From: Beaufortia kweichowensis
Lineage: Eukaryota; Chordata; Actinopteri; Cypriniformes; Gastromyzontidae
Length of the DNA: 64,000 nt
Direction of reading: 5' to 3'
Assembly (NCBI GenBank): GCA_019155185.1
Contig: CM032795.1
Span: 11,635,795 to 11,699,794 of the forward strand
Shown here: positions 40,351 to 63,122 of the stretch, piece after piece
How positions within the stretch are numbered: position 1 is the first letter of the stretch
How the letters are laid out: each line of letters begins with the position of its first letter
Notes under the pieces: generated by a model
Database searches by the model: none
What the model saw: only the letters and a program-made list of their open reading frames with translations
What the model was told of the DNA's origin: nothing
Program-made: the position numbers and the translations under genes

Positions 40351-41241
40351 AATAACAACATTCAATTCAATGGAAGAAACTGTAAAAATTCAGGACAGGG
40401 TCTATCAAAATCTAATTCCTAAAACACACAAAGGCCTGTGGAAATGAAATGTACTCAGACTAAAGGGCTCAGAACAGCAGGGGTACTATTAGCTCCTCAA
40501 AATCCCTGTCCAGACGACATGGGATCCTACCCAATAGAAACCTAATGGTCAACAGCAGCCCCATAACTGACCGCAGATCTGCCCGTAATCCTCCTCCATC
40601 CTCCGCCGCATGCTGCGTTAATATTATCAAATACTGTGATCCCCCTCCTATCACTTCATTTATGAAATCATGTCTGATTTCATTCAATCATTAAACACCA
40701 TAGAAACAGACGTTCAAAACACTGACATTAAAGGTGGCTGTGCTGTACAATTACCAAAGACATTAGGTTTGGTATCTACCTGACTGTCCTACCCTCCAGA
40801 AATCGCCAGTATTTGGTTAGGTTGTTTTGTAGTTTGGATTCAGACAGCCATTCGGGCCATACGTCCCGCCTCACCCGCCTATGACAAATCAAAATAACAG
40901 CAGATGGCATTTAAGAAAACCAAGATGAGAGCAAAATCGCATCGCATTGCATTGATCACAGATCACACATAGCCCTCACATCAGTGTGATGAACCGTAAT
41001 GTTTGGGTGGAAAGCTCACATGAGGTCTGGGCTGGAGTGAATGAGATCGGTGTGGATTTACAGACACACGCCGAGACAAAAGGCGAGCAGCATGCTCATC
41101 CACAGACCTGTGTGAGCTAACTGTACAACATTACCACACAATTGACCAAATCACGAACACAATGCATGGTCGCCATTATTCAACAGTTTAGACTAAAGCT
41201 TAATCTTTATTATCAGCTGTCCGTTACCGATGAACACTTAC

Positions 41242-41800
41242 CAATGGCGTGGCTGTATTTTCAAATCAAATGAATCGGATTTTTCTTGGACGAAGACAAA
41301 GCAGGGTCGGATCACATAGGTGTTTCTAGTCTTCTCCCGTTAGTCCCGTTTTAAAATTCCGCTCTTTCGTTAAACCAGCATCCTTAAATGTGTTTTCCTG
41401 CCCGGTTATGAAACATAAAGCGAATCCCTCGCGTGACGTGAGCTCAGGTACCCACGCTAAAATAAACCCGTTATGTGTCAGTTTTTTGACAATTCTTTCC
41501 AATTTTCATAGAGCCTTGGTGTCCACGCGACCTCGTGTGTGTTTGGTCTCACGGCGTCCGTCCCTCTTGTCTTTCTTCAGTCCGACTGATAGACGAAAGA
41601 ATGAATGATCGAGGGGGGGTTGGGGGGCTTTACTCCTGTAGCATCGTCGCGCACATACAGCTCGAGCGCCTACACGCGAGATACAGCAGGCGTGAGTGGG
41701 ACACATATTATTTTGTATGTTAAACGCATTTACGTGCCCACGTACGGTACACGCGGAGTGAATTCATTCCGCTGCCCTCATTCCTCTAAAGACCGTGTAA
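41242..41800 (-). promoter_or_regulatory. sptbn2: candidate main sptbn2 promoter, CpG island and non-coding first exon
   Basis: About 41390-41790 is dense in CpG, in contrast to the surrounding sequence, and includes a CRE-like TGACGT at 41434-41439. A strong minus-strand donor, G|GTAAGTG, sits at the left edge (exon end 41242). The exon at 30094 has a 5'-UTR acceptor, so an upstream non-coding exon is required, and this is the best candidate in the window. The transcription start cannot be placed. Confidence 0.55.
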
Positions 41801-43606
41801 GCCAATCATGTGGGTGTTTTTAAACAACGATTGCGTCGATGAGGAGAAGACTACACAGATCACTTATTGCCTTCACGCTGATGGGTATTTACATTTATGC
41901 AGTTGAGCAAATCCAGCGTTATGGACGTGACATTTTTTCATCATCACTTATAAATAAATTCTCACAGAATGTATTTATTACCAAAATATTTAGTCCGTTT
42001 ATATTTTACTAAACAACTGTTGATGAATCCAGACATAAAAATATCAGTCCACGAGCTACAAGTTATTTGAAAAAAATAATACACATTATTGATGTGACGA
42101 AAAAGAAAAACGTTTTGTAACGTGCTTTGTAAGATTTCTAGAAATATTTTCTAGATCTGAAAGCAATAATACCCAACAAATAGAGAAGGAATGGATCTTA
42201 TCAATTTTATTTGAATTTTTTATTTTATTTTAATTTTCATGTGCCTATTAATAATAAATATGGACTGATTGTTGTGGATGTTACAATTCTAGAAAACAGC
42301 ACTTTACCAGACTATGAAAAAATAAAAATGCTTTAAAAACTTGAAAGAGATCTCACATTGGGTATTTGAACCAAATATTGACATCCGAGTTATCAGTATG
42401 GTGAAAAACTTTTTGCATTGCTAATACAATTCTCGCCCAATCAAGCTACAGGAAGACACTGTATTGGGTCACACTGACCTGAACACTGAGAGTGAATGAT
42501 GCATGGCTAAACTATTGGATAAGGTCATACCCAAACATGCATTCAGATCCATACTGCTATAGATAAAGATTAGTTTGTTCCTTCAGAAACAGAACCCAGT
42601 TTTATGGCTTTCACATACAGTAACAGCAGATAGTTACTGAATCTGCTCATGCACTTATATCCTTCAATACAGAACCCCTGCGAGCGATCTCAACATGATC
42701 TCATAAAGATCATATAACACAGACATTCCAAGCTTTGTTGCCAAGTTTGTTCAAGTATTCTTTGATGCACATACTGACGTGAATAAATCACCAGAATATG
42801 AACATTGATTTCCGTTCATACATTACAGGTCCACTTTCTTCCTAATTCAATGACTCGATTTCCTTTTTATGTGCATCTCTCTCTTTCTCACTCTCACCAA
42901 CGACGGCCCCCGTATACCTGGTCCCCACTTTTGAATAAGTACACAATAGTGTGGATGACAAAGGGAAAGAGCTGAGTGTGCAGCAATGTGTGTATTGGGG
43001 CCGCTGTAGCTGGGACAGACTGGCTGAAGCTCTGCTTACATAGAACTGCTTTCTGCACACTACAGCACATTCAGTTTCCCTCTTTCAATTAAGTTTATTT
43101 TTTTCTTTTTACTTTATTGACATGATTGTGTCATATACAACATTGCCAAATGATGTATAAACCCCCATACACTAAAGATAAACGTATAAGGTGCTAGTAA
43201 TGTATACAACAATATATAACATAAAGTAAATGGATAAAAGAATACCATCAACTTTCATCATCAAAAAATAATAATAATGAACATACTACAAATATTACTA
43301 GGCAGTGAATGATTTAGTAAGCAATATTTTGCTCTCACAGAGGTGTGCCTTACTCAGTATGACCTGCATGTCATCTATTAGATCTGCAGTTCAGCATACA
43401 ACAACTTATTTCTTTTAAGTAGGTTTTGGTTGCATCAACTGTTGATGTGTTTAAATATACATTAGTGAATGGAAATATTCTCAGTTATCCATGTGTTTGT
43501 ATTTTTGTGTATTTTTATAATTTGTGTTTCAGACTTATTGCATGTGTCCAGTACTTCAGATCTGCTGGCCGTGAGCACAAGGGAGACTTTGAAGTCTGTG
43601 GCTGCG

Positions 43607-43684
43607 CTACACAAACATCGCTGCTGCTGCGTAGATCATGTAGATGACAGCGTAGTTCACGATAGCACCTGTTTTTGATACCAT
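43607..43684 (-). other. hydrophobic 25-codon open frame, unrecognised
   Basis: ATG 43684-43682 to TAG 43609-43607 encodes MVSKTG followed by the hydrophobic AIVNYAVIYMIYAAAAMFV, a length fitting one membrane segment. The local base composition is GC-richer than its surroundings. I do not recognise the family. It could be a chance frame, a stray last exon or a repeat remnant. Confidence 0.2.
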
Positions 43685-46666
43685 TGAATGATGCTCTACT
43701 CCAAAGCTGTGGTCACATTACATTTGTGTCCAAAATAAATCATATGATCCTTTTTTCTCTTTCTCTTTATGTGTCCCACTCTCTCTCCGACCTACTAAAA
43801 GATATTTATATTCCTCTCACAACCTCATAGAGTCATCTCACTGGGACAAGCAAACTATTTCTGTTCTTTTTCTTTCTCTCACCACTAAGTTCTACCTATT
43901 CTCCAGAAACAAGTTTTTGAAGGTCACCTAGCTGTTCCAGTTAAGACAAAAATAGGACATGGAGTGACTGAAGGAAAGAGAGTAGAAAGAAAAAGGGTTG
44001 AGAGGAAAGAGGTGAAGAAGAGAAAGTGCAATGTAATGTTGGTGATGAGATTTAGGGGCAGAAGAGGTGGATGATGCTTGTTTCAGTGAAGAATCCAGGT
44101 GACTCTTAATTCTAAAAACAACTTTAAGCAGTAGTTCCTCATAATCACCATCAAAAAAAAAAAACTTGTACACAAGACAAGAACAACAACTGCAGGAATG
44201 CAGACGGCTGATCCCACTTATTGTAAATGAACAATGGAATATTGAATTAAGCAAGTACTAATTTAACTTGTAAGATTTATTCTTGTAGATCCAGATACTG
44301 TGCATGGTGTTATCTCATGAATACAATTGAGATGATAGGGCAGATTTATCTTAATATGACTGTGATCATAAATATATATATAATCAAATTGGCAAAAGGA
44401 AAAAGACTCTTTCCCAGAATGCACTCTGTAGAAAGTGTCAAATGATATCTCCCTCTGAAAATGCTACAGATGGTCATGTTTGTGTTATATGTCTACACAG
44501 CTATCTTTAGATTATGAAACAAATGTAATAATATCACTTTGTCTGGAACATTTTTCGGCTTGGTACATCTAAAGAAGATGAAATTATGTGAAAAAGAGAG
44601 TACAGACATATATGTTTGTGGACTGATGTGTTCTTTCTATTTCCACACACAAATGGTTAATACGTAATTACATTAAATAACCCAGATATCCTAATAAAGT
44701 TCTGGCCTCAAACTTTTGGGCTAAGAACTATTTTAATCAATCACAGACCCAAAATAGCCATTCGAAACCAGGGCGCACCAACTCATGCATACAGCCCCTC
44801 CTTCTCTCACATCTACACAGACAGAAGCACATGGAACAAAATGCCATCACCTTCTGAATCTTGTGGTATATGGTACAGTCACAATAATGCTACTACAGTA
44901 TGAGAGACAAGCTGTATGTGACTCACAAGCTGGACAGTTGTGACTTAGATACAAACTTAATCTATGACCTCATTAAAAAAGAGAAAGAGATCAAAAGAAA
45001 GATAATTAAACAACATAGATAAAGAAGGAATGAAAGACAGAAATGCTGTAGACAGACTAGAAGCCAGTCAGTTGAGATTTAGCATTCTGCAAAATGAAAG
45101 TGAGATGTGAGGTTCTTCAGACAGAGAGACTATTTCATACATAAAGAAACAAATAACAATGTTAATTCAAAGCATTTAAGGTAGTTGAACATGTGTGTCC
45201 TATATTTTAGGCATCTCTGGGTTTGGTACTAGGGGATGTGCTGACCTATTCATAAGTTCCTTTCTAATTCTGCTAATTAGGACTTAGCAGAGCTGAGATC
45301 TGTACAAAGGTACAAGAATATGTACAAGAATAAGATCATATTTATATGAATGAAATATTATTAATACTGCATTTTTAAAATAAACACACACAACACTTGA
45401 TAATAGCCCAATGCAATAAGCAAAGGATCATGTACTGAGGCTTACATAATAACATTACATATTCCTGTATGTTTAAATATAATCTCCCCCCACCTTCTCT
45501 CCCTCTCTCTCTGCAACTTGAATGAGAACAGGCCAAACCTACTAGAACAGGAGATGATTCTTGTTGCTATGCAACCAGTATATGGGATGGTGTGTTATTC
45601 TTTGCAGTGTGTTGCAATATATAACCGTTCAATTGCAGATCCATCTGCCTCAGTGACATAACAAGATAATGTATGTGGGATCCTGAAATAAATGTAAGGC
45701 AGTTTTCCAGAAGAATCTTCATTTAGTTGTTCTGCACATCCTGAAAAACATTATAAATAAATTGATGAAATCAGAATTGCAATAGCAAACAGTGCACACA
45801 ATTAATTGAGTAAAATTATATATATATATATATATTCAATTATTCAGCAAATCAACAGATGATCAAGAAAGACAAATGGCACACACTTAATGAAGATTTC
45901 ATCTGATCTCGCTATATTAATTGTTGTCTTCATTTCTGTTTGATTAATTGGTTTATTGGACCTTGATTAATCAGGCTGGTAGTCACACATAGTTACACAT
46001 GATGTTGCATTACTTATAATGAGAATAGAATCATCAAACACATTTAGTAACTCTGAGCAAACCATCTGAATCCTTACAGCCACCAATACAAATAATTCAA
46101 CAGACAGACATGCTGCAGGATAACTAATGATTGCAGTCCCAGTAATCCCTGAAGACAGTAAACATTAGGAGTGACATAGATACAGTTAGCCCGGCTAGGT
46201 AAACAGAGGGTCTATACGTGATTAAGTACAGTGAGTCATGCTGCATGGTGAAGACAAAGCCAATGTATTTCTGAGTTAGAGAATGAGTCACAGGCTCCTA
46301 AATGTTTTGAAAGATACAGGTCCAAAATGAGATGCTGAGGTTGATGAATAAAGGGAAAATAAGAAAGTAAACAAATTGCTTAATTAACACATTATTATCA
46401 CGTCTCTTAACATTATAACTCTTATCATATTATCCGTCTCATCTCATCATTTGTAATAGTGCAGCGCACATCTACTGTACTGTAGTAATATGACTCCCCC
46501 CAGCGGTAAAAAAGACACTTACTGCAGGCTGCAGCTGAATAATGTCCCATATTCTGATTATCTGGGAATTGCTAGTCGCTGCAAGACGTGATTGTGTAGG
46601 TAAGGCTGCACAATTGCAATTTAAATCCCATCTTACATTATGAGTTTACATTTACATTTTAATATA

Positions 46667-46802
46667 GATAAGTTGGGGGGCAGCTAGCAATGGCAAGACC
46701 ATGGGTTTGATTCTGAGGTTATGAAAGTCATTCAAAGATCTCACGCTACACTGTACGTCATTTAAGATATTACATAATGCATGCATGTAATGTAAATGTA
46801 AA
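46667..46802 (+). mobile_element. old tRNA-derived SINE remnant
   Basis: Contains agctagcaatggcaagacca followed by tgggtttgattct (box B-like) and ends in a TGTAATGTAAATGTAAA tail. The similarity to SINE heads is by eye and the limits are approximate. Confidence 0.4.
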
Positions 46803-47726
46803 AACAGAGAACAGAGAGTCGTGTTCTGCCCTTGACCAGAGCATCAAACCCCAGGGGATCCATATGAACTGTATGATAACTATACAGTGTACTGTTAGTT
46901 ACTCTCCATTATATTTAATTATATTCTTCAGTACATTATATTTATCAAATCATCCAATATTTGGTATATAAATATAAGTTTGAATGTATTTTAAGACCAG
47001 CAGTAAAAAAGACACAGAACAGGAGGTCCTGATACTTTTATGCAAATCTACTTAACATATGTCTACTTGACATGCAAATTAAATGAGCTTCTCTAACGTA
47101 AGATGTTCTGACATATTTCGCATCACTGGACTTTTGGAGACACAGTGCAATTGTTTATTCTTGTATGGTCTAAAGGGTAAATACTAAATGTTTAATAATT
47201 GCTATGTTTTGGTAATGTTTAGTATGATGACTGTAATTTTAAAAACCAAATTACTGGCTTTTATGACCAGAGTGCAGGTTAACTTATTAAAGCAGCTTTG
47301 GTGTAAACATATGTTACATAGTCTTGAATGAATGAATAACAGTAGCTTAAATGAAGCAGTCTGAAATTCTACCATAGATAAAAAGTGATATTTTTCTTAC
47401 ATATCATATATTTATTTTTTATGCATTATAAAACAATTATATGATATTATAGTAATACCATTTAACTATTTAAGTTTGTTATAATGTGTAAAAACTAAAA
47501 GCACACACAAAGATCATTTAGTTGTTTACCTCTATTCAGTATAAATGAATTTGCTTTCATTGCTTTAAATTCTAGACTTAACATGTTTCATAAATGTTTT
47601 TAATGTGTCTACAAATCATATGAAAGCATCAACATCACTATCAATATAAACAAACAGACATACATGCTTTTTTTATGTTGCACATATTTAGTGTGTGTTG
47701 TTTTTTTTTTCATTGGTTTTACTCAG

Positions 47727-49396
47727 GTCACACAAAGACAGAGAGAAATATGATGGCTCCCAGTTTTGTCCTTGTGCTGGTCATCACTGGAGGTCAGTAG
47801 ATTTTATTTGAATAATAATATCAAACATATACATGAATATATGAACAATAAATCAATAAGATCTCTTAAGAGCTGATGTCTGAAAAGCCTTGAGGCATTG
47901 AAACATCTTTAAACTGAGCCTCAGTGCTGGGACTAGTAGTTTCAACATATCAAAAGATGCTTACTGGTCCATTCTCTCATCTTTATACAGGGGTGATCAG
48001 CGTCACTGGACTGCTGGCATCTTAGGTGATCAGGTGCACATTTTTATAGTCCTTTGAACCTGAAATATGCAAAAGACATGACAGTCCATTAAGAATGCAT
48101 TGTGAAGAATCCTTTTCACGATCAAGATTTTTTTTAGGTTAACATATAGAAAGAAGTGTTAAGACATTTTTATTTGAATATCTGTTATTTATTATAGTTC
48201 AATACAAATGTGCACCAAAGTGCTAATGATTAGTTTTTCTTCCTAGATTTGAAAGAATGAAGATTTCAATAAATGCATCCAATGTAAGTTCAGATGCACA
48301 TCAGACAGACACAACAATATTAGCAGGTACCCTGGCTGTGGCTCTGTCAGAGGCACATACAAACACAAACATCACTGAAACTGCATCAGTGAAAAGTATG
48401 TCAAGAGTGACGTCTGGATCATCTGTGGTACCAAGAGAATCATCTGCCGATGCAGTTAAACCCTCTTGGAAAACAACAGCTGAGGCAGCAGCAGAGACTA
48501 CAGCAGGATCAGAAGAAACTACAGCTGGAGGACGAATCGCCTCATCTGAGACCGTAGATAAGGTGGAAACATCAGCAAATACAGCTCAAAAAACAACACA
48601 CAAGCTCAATGAACAATCAAGTCTCACTAATATTGTACCAGCACATAAAAGTGAAGCAGACGCAACAATATTTATAAAAACATCAGACATAAGCAACACA
48701 TTAGGAAATAAAGAATCCCAAACAACCACGGCTGAAACTCTAATGACAGGTTTGACTCAAACTATAACTACTGCTAGTATCATGAGTGCAACTCCGATAC
48801 ATGAAACGATTACAGACAGAGCAACAAAATCAATTACTAATCAAATCACAAGTGAAAGTAAAGATACATCCAAAGCTGGATCAGATGTGATGTTCAGTCA
48901 TAAAAACACCAAAGCCATTAGAAACAGAGTCATTCAAGACTAAAACAATGGCCTGTACACCAAAATAATCTTCTCAAGCTACAAAAACTTCAGATGGTTC
49001 AACAACAATCAATAAGACAACCAGTATAAAATATATATTAACTAGGATTGCTACTTCCACTGGGACAACAGAAAATCCAGATGAGAAACAATTAACTAAA
49101 ACTGATTTACATGCATTAACAAAAACAAATGTATTCAAATGTAACACAATCTCTCAGTTTTCCACATCATCCAACCACTGATTTAAATCATTTAAACACA
49201 ATTTCACCAGAGAGACAGTCTGTTAAAGTGTTTTACAAAATAAAAACTCACACAAGCCTTTATCACTTTGTAAAGGCAAATGTCAGACCAAATCTACAAC
49301 AAAAAACCCCGCAGGCAGACATGACCAGGGAAAGGTTCCTATTACATATGATAAGACTTCATATTCTGCCATCACTAGTGCATATGTACCATCTTA
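47727..49396 (+). pseudogene. Ser/Thr-rich mucin-like secreted protein gene, probably decayed
   Basis: A candidate exon at 47727-47792 (acceptor TTTACTCAG, donor GTCAGT) encodes MMAPSFVLVLVITGG. The next, from 47991, continues in phase as VISVTGLLAS and then hits TAG at 48023-48025. A third exon (acceptor CTTCCTAG) opens a 228-codon frame at 48257-48943. That frame is rich in Ser, Thr and Ala, with TTAEAAAETTAGSEETTAGG and several NxS/T sites. The Ser/Thr-rich character continues in a second frame (48969-49181) and weakly near 49289-49396. A signal-like start plus a low-complexity body suggests a mucin-like secreted protein. The stop and frame changes suggest a pseudogene or wrongly joined exons. 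Family unknown. Confidence 0.45.
48257..48943 (+). CDS. 228-codon Ser/Thr-rich open frame, mucin-like
   Basis: The longest single-frame ORF of the window outside microsatellites. It contains no cysteine and no recognisable folded domain. The composition (Thr, Ser, Ala, with scattered Lys and Glu) is that of an O-glycosylated stalk. The upstream acceptor at 48246 leaves phase xxA-TTT-GAA-AGA-ATG, so the ATG at 48257 need not be the true start. There is no membrane segment. It is probably one piece of the locus at 47727-49396. Confidence 0.45.
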   Translation: MKISINASNVSSDAHQTDTTILAGTLAVALSEAHTNTNITETASVKSMSRVTSGSSVVPRESSADAVKPSWKTTAEAAAETTAGSEETTAGGRIASSETVDKVETSANTAQKTTHKLNEQSSLTNIVPAHKSEADATIFIKTSDISNTLGNKESQTTTAETLMTGLTQTITTASIMSATPIHETITDRATKSITNQITSESKDTSKAGSDVMFSHKNTKAIRNRVIQD

Positions 49397-49416
49397 GCTT
49401 TCATTGTGTTTGTTAA

Positions 49417-50732
49417 GGATATAGTTTGGTAACTAGTTTAGTGATATATGAGTCATTCTACAGAAATGTCCACTTTTGGTATGGCAAGATGTCTTAAAAT
49501 ATACTTCTTCTTTTTTTTAAATTTTAACTTAGACCACATTATTAGATTACCTTTTGACTTTATGAATACACATAAATAACAGCCTAATGATTTGGGAGGC
49601 ACTAGTGTTACTGATCTTTACGAAAAGGCTGCTGCAAGGTATCAAACCACATGTTGTCAATCATGGTATACTCACTAAATTAAGTAGTTTAATCCTTTTG
49701 TATTATATTTTTTATAATTCTCTAGCAATAAAGTAGGTGATACCAGTGACTTCAACTAAAAGCTTCATATGAGATCATGAAAATTATTAAATTTCTGATA
49801 ACTAAAAAAAGAGACAGTGGACTTATCATGGGTCTTTCTTCATAGATCTTCAGGAAATGGGAAGAAGGGCATCCAGTGATGTCACAAGTGTGATTTTTAT
49901 TTCAAAATAAAAGAACACCAGTGACATAAATCCATGGGACCACTACTTTTATTATATATATATATATATATATATAAATTCTGCATTTTGTTTTTTTATT
50001 TTATTCACATTATATATTTAGTAGTTATGAATACATGTTTTCTAAATGGTAGAAAAAAAACAGTTTTTGACCTCAAAATAAAGCATGTTCCCTCATGTAC
50101 ATGGCTGTGAGGACGAGCAGTTTTGTGGTGCTTGGAATTCCATATAATTGAATCAAAAACAAATATTGCAACATTGATGGCTCAAGAAGGTGTAACTGTT
50201 CAAATAACATGTTGTTTTATTTTAAAATATAAAGAAATTGTACCCCTAAAGTGTATGATTCAAGTGTAATGTTTCTGGAAAGGCTAGGGACAGGAAAATG
50301 TCATTTCCGTAGAATGACCCATTTAAGAGGTTGCTTTTAATTACATTATTTGTTTTGTACTACATGTTAATACTTTGGAAAGATTATTGAAAGATATCAC
50401 AGAAATCATGACTTGTTTCAGAAAGAAATAATCTTCTAAATATAAAATGATGTTATTGCTTACTTGTGTCGTTTGGAAAATGTCAATTTAACTAATGTTG
50501 CATGTCATGACTCTCACGAGTTGGTGTAAAATGCGAGTTTTACACTTTTTCGAAAATCTGTTTAAAATACACTAGAATAAACAGGTGTAGGCGCAACTTT
50601 ATCCGTGATTTTTGGTCAAAGCAACTAATTCATGATCAAATTCATGATTCAAACCTTGAGTATCCTACTCTACTTTTAATATTAAAACCTTTACCAAAAT
50701 CAAATTCGTAATACTCACATGTAAATCTCAAT
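49417..50732. other. intergenic sequence
   Basis: AT-rich with a short TA tract at about 49955-49976. No coding or RNA feature seen. Confidence 0.5.
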
Positions 50733-50805
50733 GCCTCGTTGGCGCAGTAGGCAGCGCGTCAGTCTCATAATCTGAAGGTCGTGAGTTCGAGCCTCACACG
50801 GGGCA
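50733..50805 (+). tRNA. tRNA-Met (CAT), elongator
   Basis: A 73-nt cloverleaf. It has a GCCTCGT...ACGGGGC acceptor stem plus discriminator A, box A TGGCGCAGTAGG and box B GGTTCGA-type sequence (AGTTCGAGCC). The anticodon CAT is at 50766-50768 (tRNA position 34). It starts with G, as elongator tRNA-Met does, unlike the initiator. A T5 Pol III terminator lies at 50810-50814. It closely matches the vertebrate tRNA-Met that I remember. An identical copy is at 56291-56363. Confidence 0.97.
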
Positions 50806-52330
50806 CAAGTTTTTCGTTTAATACATTTTTGAAAGACAAAAAAAGTACGTGACTACAAAAAAGGTATATGTACATCTACAAGTGAGACAGACGCACTTTT
50901 TTTGCCCACGTGATTCGAGGGTATGTTGCAGCTACAATGAAATTAAGCCTAGTGTGATGCTTTTATCCTCACCAGAAAAAAGTTACCAACTGGACAAAAT
51001 ATATCAACACTTCTTGCATTGACATAAAATAGCAATAAATCTCAGTTTAAATCCAATATCATTTTATAAATGTTTAAAAGGTTTATTGATGGGTTTTTTT
51101 TAGTTTTTACTACTGCCTTGTCATTCGAAAATAATCTTGTTTTTGCCACTAGATGTCCGTATAATACCACAGGAAAAAGTTTGAAATTTATTTGATCTTT
51201 CAAAAGTATTGTCATACTTTAAAAGGGGCTTTTATTTTATTTTTTGTTAATATTTTATTTTTTTAATATTAATATTTTGATTCCTGTTTACTCCCTTACT
51301 TACATGGACCTATATGGACCTACAGAGATGGCTTTTTTTTTTTAAAATGAGTGTTTAGCTGTTGAGAAGCTATTTTTAGGCTTAACTGACTTTTATTTAT
51401 CCCAAAAGTGTGTCCAACCTTTTATTATATGGGAAGTTGCTAATGGCTAAAAATGTCACGGAATCACACAAAGATGTCATGTTTTTACATAAGATGTCAA
51501 ATAGGCTACAAACTGTATGTTAAAGAACTGGCATATTACAATACAGTTCAGCAAACTCTTAAATGTTAAGTCTCTCAAGAAAGTGTGAGAAAGTGTGTAG
51601 ACCATTATATGTTTTCTTTTTTTAATAAAATGTATTGTAGTGGTTGTATAGTTGTAATGGTAAAATGTATTCTAACCAGCAATTTATTTCTGTTTTCGGA
51701 TATTTGTTCTCATTGGCAGATTATAATTATCTGATTGTAGATGACTTTAAACTGTTAACTTTGTTTGGAAATTTCAGATGTTAAAGCAAAGGTAGCATCT
51801 TCCTGACCCCATTTCCAAATATTCTGTATAAATGAAAATTTTTCGTGATTATAACAGTAAAGCATTTAACCATTGATTTAATATATAGAAATATTCAGCT
51901 GCAATACTCATATTTAGAAATAGTCAGCCTTAAACTTAGGTTCAAATAAACTGTCAACCTTATGTTAATTCTTTGTAACTAGACTGTTTTTGATTATCTT
52001 CCAATGTTAAGGCAACATTGTAAATTATTTTATGGTAATGATTTTATGTGACTGAGACATCACAGTTACATTGCCAATTGGTAAGTCATGAAATTACCAA
52101 AAAAATTACATAACTGGTACAGTATGTTGTGTGTTAAACGTCTGAGCAGGCAATGTTTGTCATTTATAAATAGTTATGTAATTATGATGGTTTTAAAAGC
52201 ATGTCTCATTACTCTATGTAATGACTATTCTGTAATCATTTGATTTATGTAAAAAAATATGTAAAAAAAAAATACAAAGAAAAACTTTAAGTCATCTAGA
52301 ATCAACATTGAGGGTTTGAATTATTTTTTC
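50806..52330. other. intergenic sequence downstream of ltbp3
   Basis: AT-rich, with no coding feature recognised, between the tRNA gene and the likely ltbp3 polyadenylation signal. Confidence 0.5.
50810..50814 (+). terminator. Pol III terminator of tRNA-Met
   Basis: TTTTT four bases after the tRNA 3' end. Confidence 0.85.
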
Positions 52331-53262
52331 TTTATTCATTTAACTTCATTTCTTTGGTAAACAGCTTTTTTCTTACTGCTTTAGTATGGAGCTTGTATAG
52401 TTAGGTCTATGCTTTTCTGCTTCTCCTAAATTTCTGTGAAAAATAACATGTCTTCCACAGCTGTGTCTCATCAAGAAGGCAACGGTATCTGAGAAATTGA
52501 TTTTTGTCATTCCGTTTCAGTAGAAAATTCTTACACATTTTTAAAAACCAAAATCATCACTGTCATCTTTTTAAATTACTAACTTCATATAAAATGGTTT
52601 TGTGCTCAGTGCAACCTAAGAAATATGACAAAGGTTGCTTTATCAAAAGAGGAAAAAAATGTACAAAGGAAATCAATAGAACAAAACACAATCAATGGTG
52701 AACAACAGATAGAAAACAGACACAGACATCAATAAAAACAATATGATCGTTGATAACAATCTGTCTGAATAAGTGATTTGGGTACAAACGGAAGATTAAA
52801 AAAGTCTTAAAAAGTTATGTCTTAAAAAAGAAAAAAATAATAAGAAAAACACACTATTTTACAAAAAAGGTGAGCTATGATTAAATTATCTAAACTTGTC
52901 TAACAGCAACACAATTACAAAGAGCTAGCCCACTTAAGTTAACAATGCCAATTCCTCATTCAATAACAAACACATTTTCAAATGGTGCAAAACTTCTAAA
53001 AGCATTAAAAAAACAAGCCACAATAACAAGACATTTAATATTTAAGAAAAGAAATAATGATTCTATAAAAATGAACTTATTTTTCAGAGAAAAACAAAAA
53101 AGTTTCTGTGGGAGTTTTTGTGGTAAATGTTTGTAGATGTATTTATGCTAGATTTGATGAAGATTATAAGTGATGGCATATGACAATTCATGTATGTACA
53201 TGAGATGTGTGTCCTCCGAGACTGTGTTGATTGTTACAGAACTGTGTAGATGAGCTGTGCTG
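52331..53262 (-). other. ltbp3: probable ltbp3 3' UTR with polyadenylation signal
   Basis: Downstream of the stop codon, the first clear AATAAA I find on the minus strand is at 52336-52331, giving a 3' UTR of about 0.95 kb. The actual cleavage site is not shown by sequence alone. Confidence 0.5.

Positions 53263-63122
<9,860 letters not shown>

Larger units (their letters stand above)
30266..41241 (-). other. sptbn2 5'-UTR intron (large)
   Basis: About 11 kb between the candidate non-coding first exon and the first coding exon. I see no coding exon here. It contains an ATG/GAT trinucleotide run (33405-33434) and a SINE near 40228-40350. The many short open frames show no family resemblance. 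Confidence 0.55.
41801..47726. other. intergenic sequence between sptbn2 and the mucin-like locus
   Basis: AT-rich, without recognisable protein-coding exons. It contains a GC-richer patch at 43554-43684 with a small minus-strand open frame, an old SINE near 46667-46802 and a short TA tract at about 45818-45834. Confidence 0.55.
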
